Source of the DNA: Frateuria_A sp035695185
Lineage (GTDB): Bacteria; Pseudomonadota; Gammaproteobacteria; Xanthomonadales; Rhodanobacteraceae
DNA length: 31,953 nt
Assembly (NCBI RefSeq): GCF_035695185.1
Contig: NZ_DASSES010000035.1
Coordinates: 1 to 31,953 of the forward strand
Direction of reading: 5' to 3'
The notes under the pieces were generated by a model. It was not told the origin of the DNA and ran no database searches. It saw only the letters and a program-made list of their open reading frames with translations. Positions 1-7,621 of this stretch are shown piece after piece. Numbering within the stretch: the stretch's first letter is position 1; each line of letters begins with the position of its first letter. The position numbers and the translations under genes were made by a program.

Positions 1-316
1 GGGGGGGAGCCACTTTCACGGTGACCGAACTGGCGCTCGTGCCGATGGCACGCGCGGTGGTGAGTATCTGCGCCTGCATCAGGCGCAGGCGCGCCGCCCA
101 GGCCGGTGAGGACGCCAGGAAGACGAGGCGGCCGTTGCGCAGGTGGGCGAATCGCACCTGCTCGCGCAAGGGTGTCGGCAGCGTCTGGCGCAGGGCACGA
201 TCCAACGCATCCAGCTCACCGGCCTTGCGGGCCAGCGAGGCGAACGAACCGCACTCGGCCAGCGGCTTGGGGCCACGGTCGGGACGGCGGGAGGCGGGGG
301 GATCGGCGCGCTGCAT
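1..316 (-). CDS. dciA: DciA-like DUF721 protein (3' part beyond window)
   Basis: The reading frame opens at an ATG (complement of 314-316) and stays open to the window edge, giving about 105 N-terminal residues; the stop lies outside. It begins MQRADPPASRRPDRGPKPLA and continues with a helical stretch (AGELDALDRALRQTLPTPLR) and a strand-rich part containing LVFLASSPAWAARLRL, which is the pattern of the DUF721 family. Members of this family include DciA, the ancestral loader or partner of the replicative helicase DnaB in bacteria without DnaC. The family commonly sits next to secA in gammaproteobacteria, as here. The gene diverges from the M23 peptidase with only 29 bp between the two start codons. 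The family call is good; a helicase-loading role is inferred from the family. Confidence 0.8.
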   Translation of the reverse strand, partial: MQRADPPASRRPDRGPKPLAECGSFASLARKAGELDALDRALRQTLPTPLREQVRFAHLRNGRLVFLASSPAWAARLRLMQAQILTTARAIGTSASSVTVKVAPP

Positions 317-345
317 GGTGCCGTCATCAGAAGTGAAGAAAAGCA

Positions 346-1275
346 ATGCAGATCATACTCGTATCCCGCTCCAGGAAAGTGCCCAGGACCTACGATCTGA
401 GCCAGCGGCGCTTGCGCTGGCGGCTGGTGGGGCTGGCGATGGCAGCGGTGGCCGGGTGTGGTGTGCTGGGTGCCGCCGTGGCGCTGACCGTATCCAGTCC
501 ACGCGATCGCGCGCTGGCCGAGATCCAGCAACTCAAACAACAGATCCATCAGCAGGACACGCAGCTGGCGGGAGTGCGCAAGGACTCCCAGCGCGAACTC
601 GATGCGCTGGCGGTCAAGCTGGGCCAGCTCGAGGCGCAATCCACCCGCCTCAACGCGCTGGGCGAGCGCCTGACCGAGGTCGGCAAGCTCGATTCCGGCG
701 AATTCAACTTCGACCAGCCGCCCGCGCTGGGTGGTCTGGAGGACACCTCCGGCAGTGCCTACGCCCTGCCCCCGACCCTGGGCAGGAGCATCGACCAGCT
801 TGCCGGCCAGTTCGATGTCCAGCAGGCGCAGCTGTCCGCGCTGCAGAGTCTGCTGCTTGATGCCAAGATCGATTCCAATCTCAAGCCCACCGGCATGCCG
901 GCTTCGGGTTACATCTCCTCCTACTTCGGTGTGCGCCCCGATCCGTTCGACGGCCACAGCGCCCGTCATACCGGCCTGGACATCGCCGTGCCGTTCGGCG
1001 CGCCGGTCCACGCCGTTGCCGAAGGCATGGTCACCTTCACCGGGGTGCGCAGCGGCTACGGCAACGTGGTCGAGATCGACCATGGCAACGGCTACATGAC
1101 CCGCTACGCCCACAACAGCAAGCTGCTGGTGCGCCCGGGGCAGCGCGTCCACGTGGGCGAGGTCATTTCGCGCGCGGGCTCCACCGGTCGTTCGACCGGC
1201 CCGCACGTGCACTTCGAGGTCTGGTACAAGGGCCGCGTGGTCAATCCGCTGGCTTACGTGAAGAGCCACCGCTAG
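346..1275 (+). CDS. Membrane-anchored M23 family metallopeptidase (LytM/NlpD-like)
   Basis: This 309-residue protein has a basic N-terminus and one hydrophobic segment (about 26-49). A predicted coiled coil (about 55-115) follows, and then a C-terminal M23 domain (about 185-305). The zinc-binding motifs are intact: HTGLD with H208 and D212, and HVH with H287 and H289. The layout fits a bitopic periplasmic enzyme or amidase activator that cuts or regulates peptidoglycan cross-links, like the M23 genes usually found beside secA in Xanthomonadales. Because the motifs are complete it may be an active endopeptidase rather than a degenerate activator like EnvC. The start ATG follows a weak purine-rich stretch (gaagaaaag). 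It lies 256 bp upstream of secA, and that gap holds hairpins, so secA may have its own promoter. The substrate is not evident from sequence. Confidence 0.88.
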   Translation: MQIILVSRSRKVPRTYDLSQRRLRWRLVGLAMAAVAGCGVLGAAVALTVSSPRDRALAEIQQLKQQIHQQDTQLAGVRKDSQRELDALAVKLGQLEAQSTRLNALGERLTEVGKLDSGEFNFDQPPALGGLEDTSGSAYALPPTLGRSIDQLAGQFDVQQAQLSALQSLLLDAKIDSNLKPTGMPASGYISSYFGVRPDPFDGHSARHTGLDIAVPFGAPVHAVAEGMVTFTGVRSGYGNVVEIDHGNGYMTRYAHNSKLLVRPGQRVHVGEVISRAGSTGRSTGPHVHFEVWYKGRVVNPLAYVKSHR

Positions 1276-1486
1276 CCGCAAGCCATGCGGGAGCCCTGCG
1301 GGCGGTGCCCTGCAGGGCGGGAGCGGTCGGCCTGGTGCCGGTTCCCGGGCGAAACGCGCATGAGCACCCCGCCCACGGGGTGTCCAGGCGCCCTGCCACA
1401 TCCCCGGTATCGCCGCTCCCTTGAATCCCCGGCTTTCCGCCGCCATCCCGGCCAGTCGGAGCGGCTGTAGTAACATGCCTCCTTTC

Positions 1487-1505
1487 GCCCGCGTCCACCG
1501 CGGGC
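1487..1505 (+). promoter_or_regulatory. GC hairpin in the secA leader
   Basis: A perfect 7-bp stem (GCCCGCG, 1487-1493, with CGCGGGC, 1499-1505) has a 5-nt loop and ends 26 nt before the secA ATG. The likely Shine-Dalgarno (ggaag, about 1523-1527) lies just beyond it. There is no T-run, so it is not a standard terminator. A weaker 6-bp hairpin (1366-1381) and a 12-bp palindrome (1307-1318) lie further upstream in the same 256-bp gap. A regulatory role is only a possibility. Confidence 0.35.
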
Positions 1506-1531
1506 CTTGAGCCTTCACTGACGGAAGATCG

Positions 1532-4249
1532 ATGTTCAATCGTGCCCTGACCAGCCTTTTCGGCAGCCGCAACGAACGCGTGCTGCGCCAGCTTTCCAAG
1601 ACCGTCGCGCGGATCAACGCGCTGGAGCCGGAGTTCGAAAAGCTGGATGACACGGCGCTGCGGGACAAGACCGGGGAATTCAAGGAGCGCCTGGCCAAGG
1701 GCGAGACGCTCGACAAGTTGCTGCCCGAGGCCTTCGCCGTGGTGCGCGAAGCAGCCAAGCGCGTGCTCGGCATGCGCCATTACGACGTGCAGCTGATCGG
1801 CGGCATGGTGCTGCACCAGGGCAAGATCGCCGAGATGCGCACCGGCGAGGGCAAGACCCTGGTCGCGACGCTGCCGGTCTACCTCAATGCGCTGGAAGGC
1901 AAGGGCGTGCACGTGGTCACCGTGAACGACTACCTGGCCCGCCGCGACTCGGCGCAGATGGGCAAGCTGTACAACTTCCTGGGCCTGACCACCGGGGTGG
2001 TGTACCCGGGCATGGACCATGGCGACAAGCACGCCGCCTACGCCGCCGACATCACTTACGGCACCAACAACGAATTCGGCTTCGACTACCTGCGCGACAA
2101 CATGGCCCTGTCGAAGGAGCAGCGCTACCAGCGTGGCCTGCACTACGCGATCGTGGACGAGGTCGACTCGATCCTGATCGACGAAGCGCGCACGCCGCTG
2201 ATCATCTCCGGCCCGGCCGAGGACTCGCCGCAGCTGTACCTCGCGGTCAACCGCATCGTGCCGCAGATGAAGCGGCAGGAGACCGAGGAAGGCACGGGTG
2301 ACTACTGGGTCGACGAGAAGCAGAAGCAGGTGCACCTGTCCGAAGAGGGCATGGCGCATGCCGAGGAGCTGCTGCGCAAGGTCGGCGTGATCGACCCGGA
2401 CAGCGGCCTGTACGACGCCCGCAACCTGGCCGTGGTGCACCACCTCAACGCCGCGCTGCGCGCCAACGCCATCTACCAGCGCGACGTGGACTACATCGTG
2501 CGCGACGGCGAGGTCATCATCGTCGACGAGTTCACCGGCCGCACGCTCGCCGGTCGTCGCTGGTCCGACGGCCTGCACCAGGCGGTCGAGGCGAAGGAGG
2601 GCGTGCCGATCCAGCGCGAGAACCAGACGCTGGCGACGGTGACGTTCCAGAACCTGTTCCGCATGTACAAGAAGCTGGCCGGCATGACCGGCACGGCCGA
2701 TACCGAGGCGTACGAGTTCCAGACCATCTACGGCCTGGAGGTGGTGGTGATCCCCACCCACAAGCCGATGATCCGCAAGGACAACCTCGACATCGTGTTC
2801 CTGAGCCAGGCGGCCAAGTACCGCGCGGTGATCGAGGACATCAAGGACTGCCACAAGCGGGGCCAGCCGGTGCTGGTCGGCACCACCTCGATCGAGGTGT
2901 CCGAGCTGCTTTCCGAGCTGCTGACCAAGGCGAAGGTCCCGCACGAGGTGCTCAATGCCAAGCAGCACGAGCGCGAGGCGCACATCGTGGCGCAGGCCGG
3001 CGCACCCGGCGCGGTGACCATCGCCACCAACATGGCCGGCCGCGGCACCGACATCGTGCTCGGCGGCAGCCTCGAGGCCGCGCTCGCCGCGCTGCCAGCG
3101 GATGCCTCCGAGGTCGACCGCCAGCGCGTCAAGAGCGAATGGAAGAAGCGCCACGAGCAGGTGCTCGCGGCCGGAGGCCTGCACATCGTCGGCACCGAGC
3201 GACACGAGTCGCGCCGCATCGACAACCAGCTGCGCGGCCGTTCCGGGCGCCAGGGCGACCCCGGCTCCTCGCGCTTCTACCTGGCGCTGGAGGACAACCT
3301 GCTGCGCATCTTCGGCGGCGAGGGCCTGGTGCGCTGGATGAAGCGCTTCGGCATGAAGGAGGACGATCCGCTCGAGGAGCGCATGATCAGCCGCCAGATC
3401 GAGAAGGCCCAGCGCAAGGTCGAACAGCACAACTTCGACATCCGCAAGCACCTGCTGGAGTTCGACGACGTCGCCAACGACCAGCGCAAGGTGATCTACC
3501 GCCAGCGCGACGAGCTGCTGGAGGGCGAGGACGTGTCGGCCACCATCGCCGACATCCGCGAGGACGTGGTCGAGTCGATCGTCAACAGCCACGTGCCGCC
3601 GGACAGCATCGACGAGCAGTGGGACATCGCAGGCCTCGAGCGTGCACTCGACAGCGAGTTCGGCATCGCCACCGGCCTGAAGGCCTGGGTCGAGCAGCAG
3701 CATGAGCTGGACGCGGCGCAGATCCGCGATCACGTGCGCGAGGCGATGGACCAGGCCTTCAAGGCCAAGGAGGCGCAGGTCGGCGCCGAAACCATGCGCC
3801 AGCTGGAAAAGCACATCATGCTGAGCGTGGTCGACAACGCCTGGAAGGAGCACCTGGCCAGCATGGACTACCTGCGCCAGGGCATCTACCTGCGTGGTTA
3901 CGCGCAGCAGGATCCCAAGCAGGCGTTCAAGCGCGAGTCGTTCGAGCTGTTCTCCGAGATGCTCGACAGGATCAAGACCGAGGTCGTGCAGATGCTCGCG
4001 CGCGTGCGTATCCGCAGCGAGGAAGAGGTTGCCGCGATGGAGGCCGAGCAGCAACGCCTGGCGGCTCGCCTGCAGCAGCAGATGCTCGCCAGCGGCGGCG
4101 GCGCGCCGGTCAACGCGTTGGGCAACGAAGCGCCACCACCGGCCCCCGCGGGCACCGTGCACCACGAGGGCCCGAAGATCGGCCGCAACGACCCGTGTCC
4201 GTGCGGCTCGGGCAAGAAGTACAAGCACTGCCACGGCCAGCTGGTCTGA
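1532..4249 (+). CDS. secA: Preprotein translocase ATPase SecA
   Basis: SecA is the cytoplasmic motor that drives unfolded preproteins through SecYEG. At 905 residues it is close to the E. coli protein (901). Walker A is GEGKT with K108 and T109, and the Walker B region is VDEVD with D209, both at E. coli numbering. The helicase motif GRGTDIVLGG and the arginine motif QLRGRSGRQGDPG are present. The C-terminal zinc motif CPCGSGKKYKHCH has ligands C889, C891, C900 and H901, so SecB binding should be retained. The ATG is preceded by ggaag at good spacing, and the protein starts like other SecA proteins. It converges with apaH across 151 bp. No SecM-like arrest peptide is visible upstream, so any secretion-dependent control would work differently from E. 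coli. Confidence 0.98.
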   Translation: MFNRALTSLFGSRNERVLRQLSKTVARINALEPEFEKLDDTALRDKTGEFKERLAKGETLDKLLPEAFAVVREAAKRVLGMRHYDVQLIGGMVLHQGKIAEMRTGEGKTLVATLPVYLNALEGKGVHVVTVNDYLARRDSAQMGKLYNFLGLTTGVVYPGMDHGDKHAAYAADITYGTNNEFGFDYLRDNMALSKEQRYQRGLHYAIVDEVDSILIDEARTPLIISGPAEDSPQLYLAVNRIVPQMKRQETEEGTGDYWVDEKQKQVHLSEEGMAHAEELLRKVGVIDPDSGLYDARNLAVVHHLNAALRANAIYQRDVDYIVRDGEVIIVDEFTGRTLAGRRWSDGLHQAVEAKEGVPIQRENQTLATVTFQNLFRMYKKLAGMTGTADTEAYEFQTIYGLEVVVIPTHKPMIRKDNLDIVFLSQAAKYRAVIEDIKDCHKRGQPVLVGTTSIEVSELLSELLTKAKVPHEVLNAKQHEREAHIVAQAGAPGAVTIATNMAGRGTDIVLGGSLEAALAALPADASEVDRQRVKSEWKKRHEQVLAAGGLHIVGTERHESRRIDNQLRGRSGRQGDPGSSRFYLALEDNLLRIFGGEGLVRWMKRFGMKEDDPLEERMISRQIEKAQRKVEQHNFDIRKHLLEFDDVANDQRKVIYRQRDELLEGEDVSATIADIREDVVESIVNSHVPPDSIDEQWDIAGLERALDSEFGIATGLKAWVEQQHELDAAQIRDHVREAMDQAFKAKEAQVGAETMRQLEKHIMLSVVDNAWKEHLASMDYLRQGIYLRGYAQQDPKQAFKRESFELFSEMLDRIKTEVVQMLARVRIRSEEEVAAMEAEQQRLAARLQQQMLASGGGAPVNALGNEAPPPAPAGTVHHEGPKIGRNDPCPCGSGKKYKHCHGQLV

Positions 4250-4260
4250 GGCTCGTGATC

Positions 4261-4333
4261 CCTCTCCCCGGCGGGGAGAGGCTCGCGCGGTCAGGGGCAG
4301 GGCCCGCGGTGGGCCCTTGGGGGACGCGTCCCC
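4261..4333. repeat. Cluster of three GC-rich inverted repeats between secA and apaH
   Basis: Three separate dyads lie in the convergent gap. The first is CCTCTCCCC (4261-4269) with GGGGAGAGG (4273-4281), a perfect 9-bp stem with a 3-nt loop. The second is GGGCCC (4300-4305) with GGGCCC (4311-4316). The third is a 14-bp perfect palindrome GGGGACGCGTCCCC (4320-4333). No T-run follows on either strand, so factor-independent termination is not supported. They may limit read-through or protect 3' ends of both convergent transcripts, or be remnants of an interspersed repeat. Confidence 0.5.
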
Positions 4334-4400
4334 TGGGCAGCCGCGTCGCAAGAGCGCCCTTCGTCCCCGTCCTTCGCTCCACGGAAAGGGCGGTGGACGC

Positions 4401-5252
4401 TCAGTCCCCGCCCCCCGGTAGCCGCTTGCGGTGTGGCTCGGCGTTCACCGTGATGTACTGCGGCTCTTCGGTGTCCACTCGCAGGGCGGTGAGCTGACCG
4501 CCCCACACGCAGCCGGTGTCGATGGCATACACGCCCAGCCCGGCGAAGCGTCCCAGTGCGGACCAGTGCCCGCAGACCATCTTGACCTCGCGCCGGCGCA
4601 TGCCGGGTACGGCGAACCACGGATAGAGCCCGGGCTTCTGCGAGCCGGGCGCGCCCTTGGCTTCGAAGTCGATGCGGCCGTTGACGTCGCAGTAGCGCAT
4701 CCGCGTCATCGTATTGATGGTGGCACGGAAGCGCTCGACTCCCTGCAACCGGCTGGACCAGGTGGCCGGGCGGTTGCCGAAAAGGTTGCGCAGCAGCCGC
4801 GGATGCCGCGGGCTGGACAGCTCGCGCTCGACTTCCTGTGCGGCACGCAAGGCCTGGCGCAGCGTCCATGAAGGCGCCAGCCCGGCGTGCACCATGCCCC
4901 AGCCGAGCGCTTCGTCGTGGTGGAGCAGCTTCTGGTTGCGCAGCCATTCGAACAGGACGGGCGCATCGTCGGCGAACAGCACCTCGCGCAACTCGGGGTT
5001 GACCCGCGACTGCGCATCCGGCTTGCGCTGGGCGATCGCCAGCAGGCTGAGGTCGTGGTTGCCCAGCGTGACCACCACGTTCTCGCGCAGGCCATGAATC
5101 AGCCGCAACACTTGAAGCGACTCGCCTCCGCGGTTGACCAGGTCGCCACAGAACCACAGCTGATCGCCTGCCGGGTCGAACCTGAGCTTGTCGAGCAGGC
5201 GCGAGAGCTCCGGGTAGCAGCCTTGCACGTCGCCGATTGCATATGTCGCCAT
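4401..5252 (-). CDS. apaH: Symmetrical bis(5'-nucleosyl)-tetraphosphatase ApaH
   Basis: ApaH hydrolyses Ap4A (diadenosine tetraphosphate, an alarmone and potential RNA cap precursor) to two ADP. The 283-residue protein has the metallophosphatase motifs in order: GDVQG (D8), GDLVNRG (D37) and GNHD (N65, H66, D67), followed by downstream histidines including the one in MVHAGLAP. Q replaces the more usual H in the first GDxHG motif, as in other ApaH proteins. The start MATYAIGD matches the family; the frame stays open upstream but without family similarity. It is the last gene of the lptD-surA-pdxA-rsmA-apaG-apaH series, 58 bp after apaG. No terminator with a T-run follows it. Confidence 0.95.
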   Translation of the reverse strand: MATYAIGDVQGCYPELSRLLDKLRFDPAGDQLWFCGDLVNRGGESLQVLRLIHGLRENVVVTLGNHDLSLLAIAQRKPDAQSRVNPELREVLFADDAPVLFEWLRNQKLLHHDEALGWGMVHAGLAPSWTLRQALRAAQEVERELSSPRHPRLLRNLFGNRPATWSSRLQGVERFRATINTMTRMRYCDVNGRIDFEAKGAPGSQKPGLYPWFAVPGMRRREVKMVCGHWSALGRFAGLGVYAIDTGCVWGGQLTALRVDTEEPQYITVNAEPHRKRLPGGGD

Positions 5253-5310
5253 CAGAACTCGTCCGTCCAGAGCCGGTCCATCGCAGGCGAACCCTCGGTT
5301 GTGCGTGCCA

Positions 5311-5694
5311 TCAGTGCAGGGTGCGCGGTATGGACAGCGTGAACGGGGGGATCGGCGCCTCGAAGCGGGTGCCGTCGTCGGCAAGCATCTGGTAGCTGCC
5401 GCGCATCGTGCCCACGGCGGTATCCAGCACCGCCCCCGAGCTGTACTGGTAGCGGTCGCCCGGGCGCATCCACGGCTGTTCGCCGACGACGCCGTCGCCG
5501 CGCACCTCTTCCACCTTGCCGTTGGCATCAGTGATCACCCAGTGGCGGGTGAGCAGGCGCGCGGGCACGTCGCCGGCGTTGTGCAGCGTCACGGTGTAGG
5601 CGAACACGTAGCGGTTGTCGTGCGGCTTGGACTGGTCGGGGACGAAACGGGTTTCGACCTGCACGTCGATCGTGTAGGAAGGTTTGGGATTCAT
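5311..5694 (-). CDS. apaG: ApaG domain protein
   Basis: ApaG is a small cytoplasmic beta-sandwich (fibronectin III-like) protein of unclear biochemical role, long linked to Co2+/Mg2+ effects. The 127 residues match the usual length of about 125. The conserved blocks are visible: FAYTVTLHNAG in the first half, LLTRHWVITDANGKV, the central region around VVGEQPWMRPGDRYQYSSG, and the Gly-rich VGTMRGSYQM near the C-terminus. It sits between rsmA (48 bp upstream) and apaH, its standard place in gammaproteobacteria. The start ATG is unambiguous because no other in-frame start gives family similarity. Confidence 0.95.
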   Translation of the reverse strand: MNPKPSYTIDVQVETRFVPDQSKPHDNRYVFAYTVTLHNAGDVPARLLTRHWVITDANGKVEEVRGDGVVGEQPWMRPGDRYQYSSGAVLDTAVGTMRGSYQMLADDGTRFEAPIPPFTLSIPRTLH

Positions 5695-5708
5695 GCGTCG
5701 ATTGTACG

Positions 5709-5736
5709 GCCTACGCGCGGGCCTGCGCGTGTAGGC
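5709..5736 (-). other. Imperfect hairpin in the rsmA-apaG gap
   Basis: GCCTAC (5709-5714) pairs with GTAGGC (5731-5736), and inside it GCGC (5715-5718) pairs with GCGC (5725-5728), leaving a 2-nt bulge and a 6-nt loop. It fills most of the 48-bp spacer upstream of apaG and has no T-run. It could be an RNA processing or stabilising structure inside the operon; this is inference only. Confidence 0.3.
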
Positions 5737-5742
5737 GACCCG

Positions 5743-6525
5743 TCACGCGGGAAGCTTGGCCAGGCGCACGAAGTCCGCGGGCGCGAGGGTTTCGGCGCGG
5801 GTCTTCGGATCGATGCCCGCGTCGGCGATGGCGGCGCTATCGAGCAGGTTCTTCAAGCCGTTGGCCAGGGTCTTGCGCCGCTGCGCGAAGGCCGCCTTGA
5901 CGATCGCGTGCAGGCGTTGCGGGTCCGCGTCGTGCCGCTCGTGCGCAGCCAGCGGGACCAACCGCACCACCGCCGAATCGACTTTCGGCGGCGGGCGGAA
6001 TGCGCCGGGGGGCACGGTGAACAGTGGTTCCACCCGGCACGCGAGCTGGAGCATCACCGAAAGTCGTCCATAGACCTTGCTGCCCGGGTCGGCCGCCATC
6101 CGGTCGACTACTTCCTTCTGCAGCATGAAGTGCATGTCCTGGATCGCCGCGGCGTGGTCGACGCAGTGGAACAGGATCGGGCTGGAGATGTAGTACGGCA
6201 GGTTGCCGGCCAGGCGCACCCGCGGCACGCCCAGGCGCTGCGCCAGCGCGGTGAAGTCCACCTTGAGCACGTCGGCGTGGAGGATCTCCAGCGTGCCGAC
6301 CGCGCTCGCGCGCGCCTGCAGGCCGGGAATCAAATCGGTATCCAGCTCGATGGCGGTGAGCCGGCCGGCCGCGGCCAGCAGCGGCAGCGTGAGCGCGCCC
6401 TCGCCGGGGCCGATCTCGACCACGCGGTCTTCCGGCTTCGGCGCGATGGCGCTGACGATGCGCTCGATGTAGCGCTTCTCGTGCAGGAAGTGCTGGCCGA
6501 AGCTTTTCTTGGGTCGGGCGGACAT
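5743..6525 (-). CDS. rsmA: 16S rRNA dimethyladenosine transferase RsmA (KsgA)
   Basis: RsmA dimethylates A1518 and A1519 of 16S rRNA during late 30S assembly, using S-adenosylmethionine. The 260-residue protein starts with the family signature KKSFGQHFL. It carries the SAM-binding motif VVEIGPGEGALT (about 35-46), the acidic motif IELD (about 59-62) and the catalytic NLPY (108-111), followed by YYISSPI. The C-terminal part contains the conserved FRPPPKVDSAVVRL and AAFAQRRKTLANGLKNL. Loss of this enzyme typically gives kasugamycin resistance. It lies 80 bp downstream of pdxA, the same order as in E. coli. Confidence 0.97.
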   Translation of the reverse strand: MSARPKKSFGQHFLHEKRYIERIVSAIAPKPEDRVVEIGPGEGALTLPLLAAAGRLTAIELDTDLIPGLQARASAVGTLEILHADVLKVDFTALAQRLGVPRVRLAGNLPYYISSPILFHCVDHAAAIQDMHFMLQKEVVDRMAADPGSKVYGRLSVMLQLACRVEPLFTVPPGAFRPPPKVDSAVVRLVPLAAHERHDADPQRLHAIVKAAFAQRRKTLANGLKNLLDSAAIADAGIDPKTRAETLAPADFVRLAKLPA

Positions 6526-6605
6526 AGGCGGGGGCTTGGGGATGGCTGATGGGCGCAGGTATCAACTGTGGCGCGAGGCGCGCGATGTACGAACGGGCGC
6601 CTGCG

Positions 6606-7613
6606 CTAACCGCCGCCCGGCCCCTGCGTATGCTCGCGCAGGGTTGCGAGTTCCAGCGCCATGCGTGCTGCCGCCACAAGGCTGGACGGGTCGGCGCGAC
6701 CGGTGCCGGCCAGATCGAGTGCGGTGCCGTGGTCGACCGACGTGCGGACGAAGGGCAGGCCAAGGGTGAGGTTCACGGTGCGGTCGAAGGCCTCGCTTTT
6801 GAGTACCGGCAACGCCTGGTCGTGGTACATCGCGAGCACCGCGTCGTAACCCGCGCGTTGCGCTGGCACGAAGGCGGTGTCGGCCGGCAGCGGGCCGGTC
6901 AGCTGCATGCCGCGTGCGCGCAGGAGTTCGAGCGTGGGCTCGATCACTTCCCGTTCCTCGCGGCCCAGGTGGCCGCCCTCGCCGGCGTGAGGATTCAGGC
7001 CCAGCACCGCGATACGCGGCGCTGTAATGCCGAACTTGTTGCGCAGCTCGTCATGCACGATGCGCAGCGTGCGCTCCAGCACCTGGCGGGTGATCGCCGC
7101 GGGCACGTCCCGCAGCGGCAGGTGCGTGGTGGCCAGCGCCACCCGCAGCCCCGGACCGGCCAGCATCATCACCACGTCCACCCCGGCGCGCTCGGCAAAG
7201 AACTCGGTATGCCCGCTGAAGGGAATGCCGGCGTCGTTGATCGAGGCCTTCTGCACGGGCGCGGTGACCACCGCGTCGTAGCGCCCCTCGAGGCAGCCGT
7301 CGGCAGCCTCGGCCAGCGTGGCGAGCACGTGCCGCGCGTTGCGTGGATCGGGCTCGCCGGGGCGCTCCTCCACCCCCAGCGGTACGTGCCGCACGCGCAG
7401 GCTGCCCGGCACGTGCGCGTGCGCTTGGCCGTCGTCGTCGAGCAGGCGAAGGGTCACCCCGCAACGGGCCGCGGCGCGGTGCAGCAGTTCGCGGTCGGTG
7501 ATCGCTACCAGTCCGGCCGCCAGTGGCATGGCGGTCAGCCGGACCAGCAGTTCGGGGCCGACACCGGCCGGCTCCCCGGCAGTCAGCGCCAGTCGCGGCA
7601 GGCCGGCTCTCAA
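6606..7613 (-). CDS. pdxA: 4-hydroxythreonine-4-phosphate dehydrogenase PdxA, TTG start
   Basis: PdxA oxidises 4-phosphohydroxy-L-threonine in the DXP-dependent pathway to pyridoxal 5'-phosphate, using NAD(P)+ and a divalent metal. The 335 residues begin near GEPAGVGPEL, the N-terminal family signature. Substrate and metal residues are visible: SGHTEFF (H135), TTHLPL (H164), NPHAGEGG (H209) and YHDQALPVLK (H264). The only start that fits the family alignment is TTG (complement of 7611-7613), 8 bp after the surA stop; the nearby GTG is out of frame. With no strong Shine-Dalgarno, translation probably depends on coupling to surA. Confidence 0.95.
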   Translation of the reverse strand: MRAGLPRLALTAGEPAGVGPELLVRLTAMPLAAGLVAITDRELLHRAAARCGVTLRLLDDDGQAHAHVPGSLRVRHVPLGVEERPGEPDPRNARHVLATLAEAADGCLEGRYDAVVTAPVQKASINDAGIPFSGHTEFFAERAGVDVVMMLAGPGLRVALATTHLPLRDVPAAITRQVLERTLRIVHDELRNKFGITAPRIAVLGLNPHAGEGGHLGREEREVIEPTLELLRARGMQLTGPLPADTAFVPAQRAGYDAVLAMYHDQALPVLKSEAFDRTVNLTLGLPFVRTSVDHGTALDLAGTGRADPSSLVAAARMALELATLREHTQGPGGG

Positions 7614-7621
7614 GGCACGGC

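Noticed and set aside
1285..1470. 61-codon plus-strand frame upstream of secA, considered as a SecM-like arrest peptide
   Set aside because: It has no signal sequence, no known arrest motif, and proline/arginine-rich composition typical of non-coding GC-rich sequence.
1241..4351. A 1036-codon open frame on the strand opposite secA
   Set aside because: It covers secA exactly, has biased low-complexity composition rich in H, R, V and L, and shows no domain. Long antisense frames are expected at this GC content; SecA on the other strand is certain.
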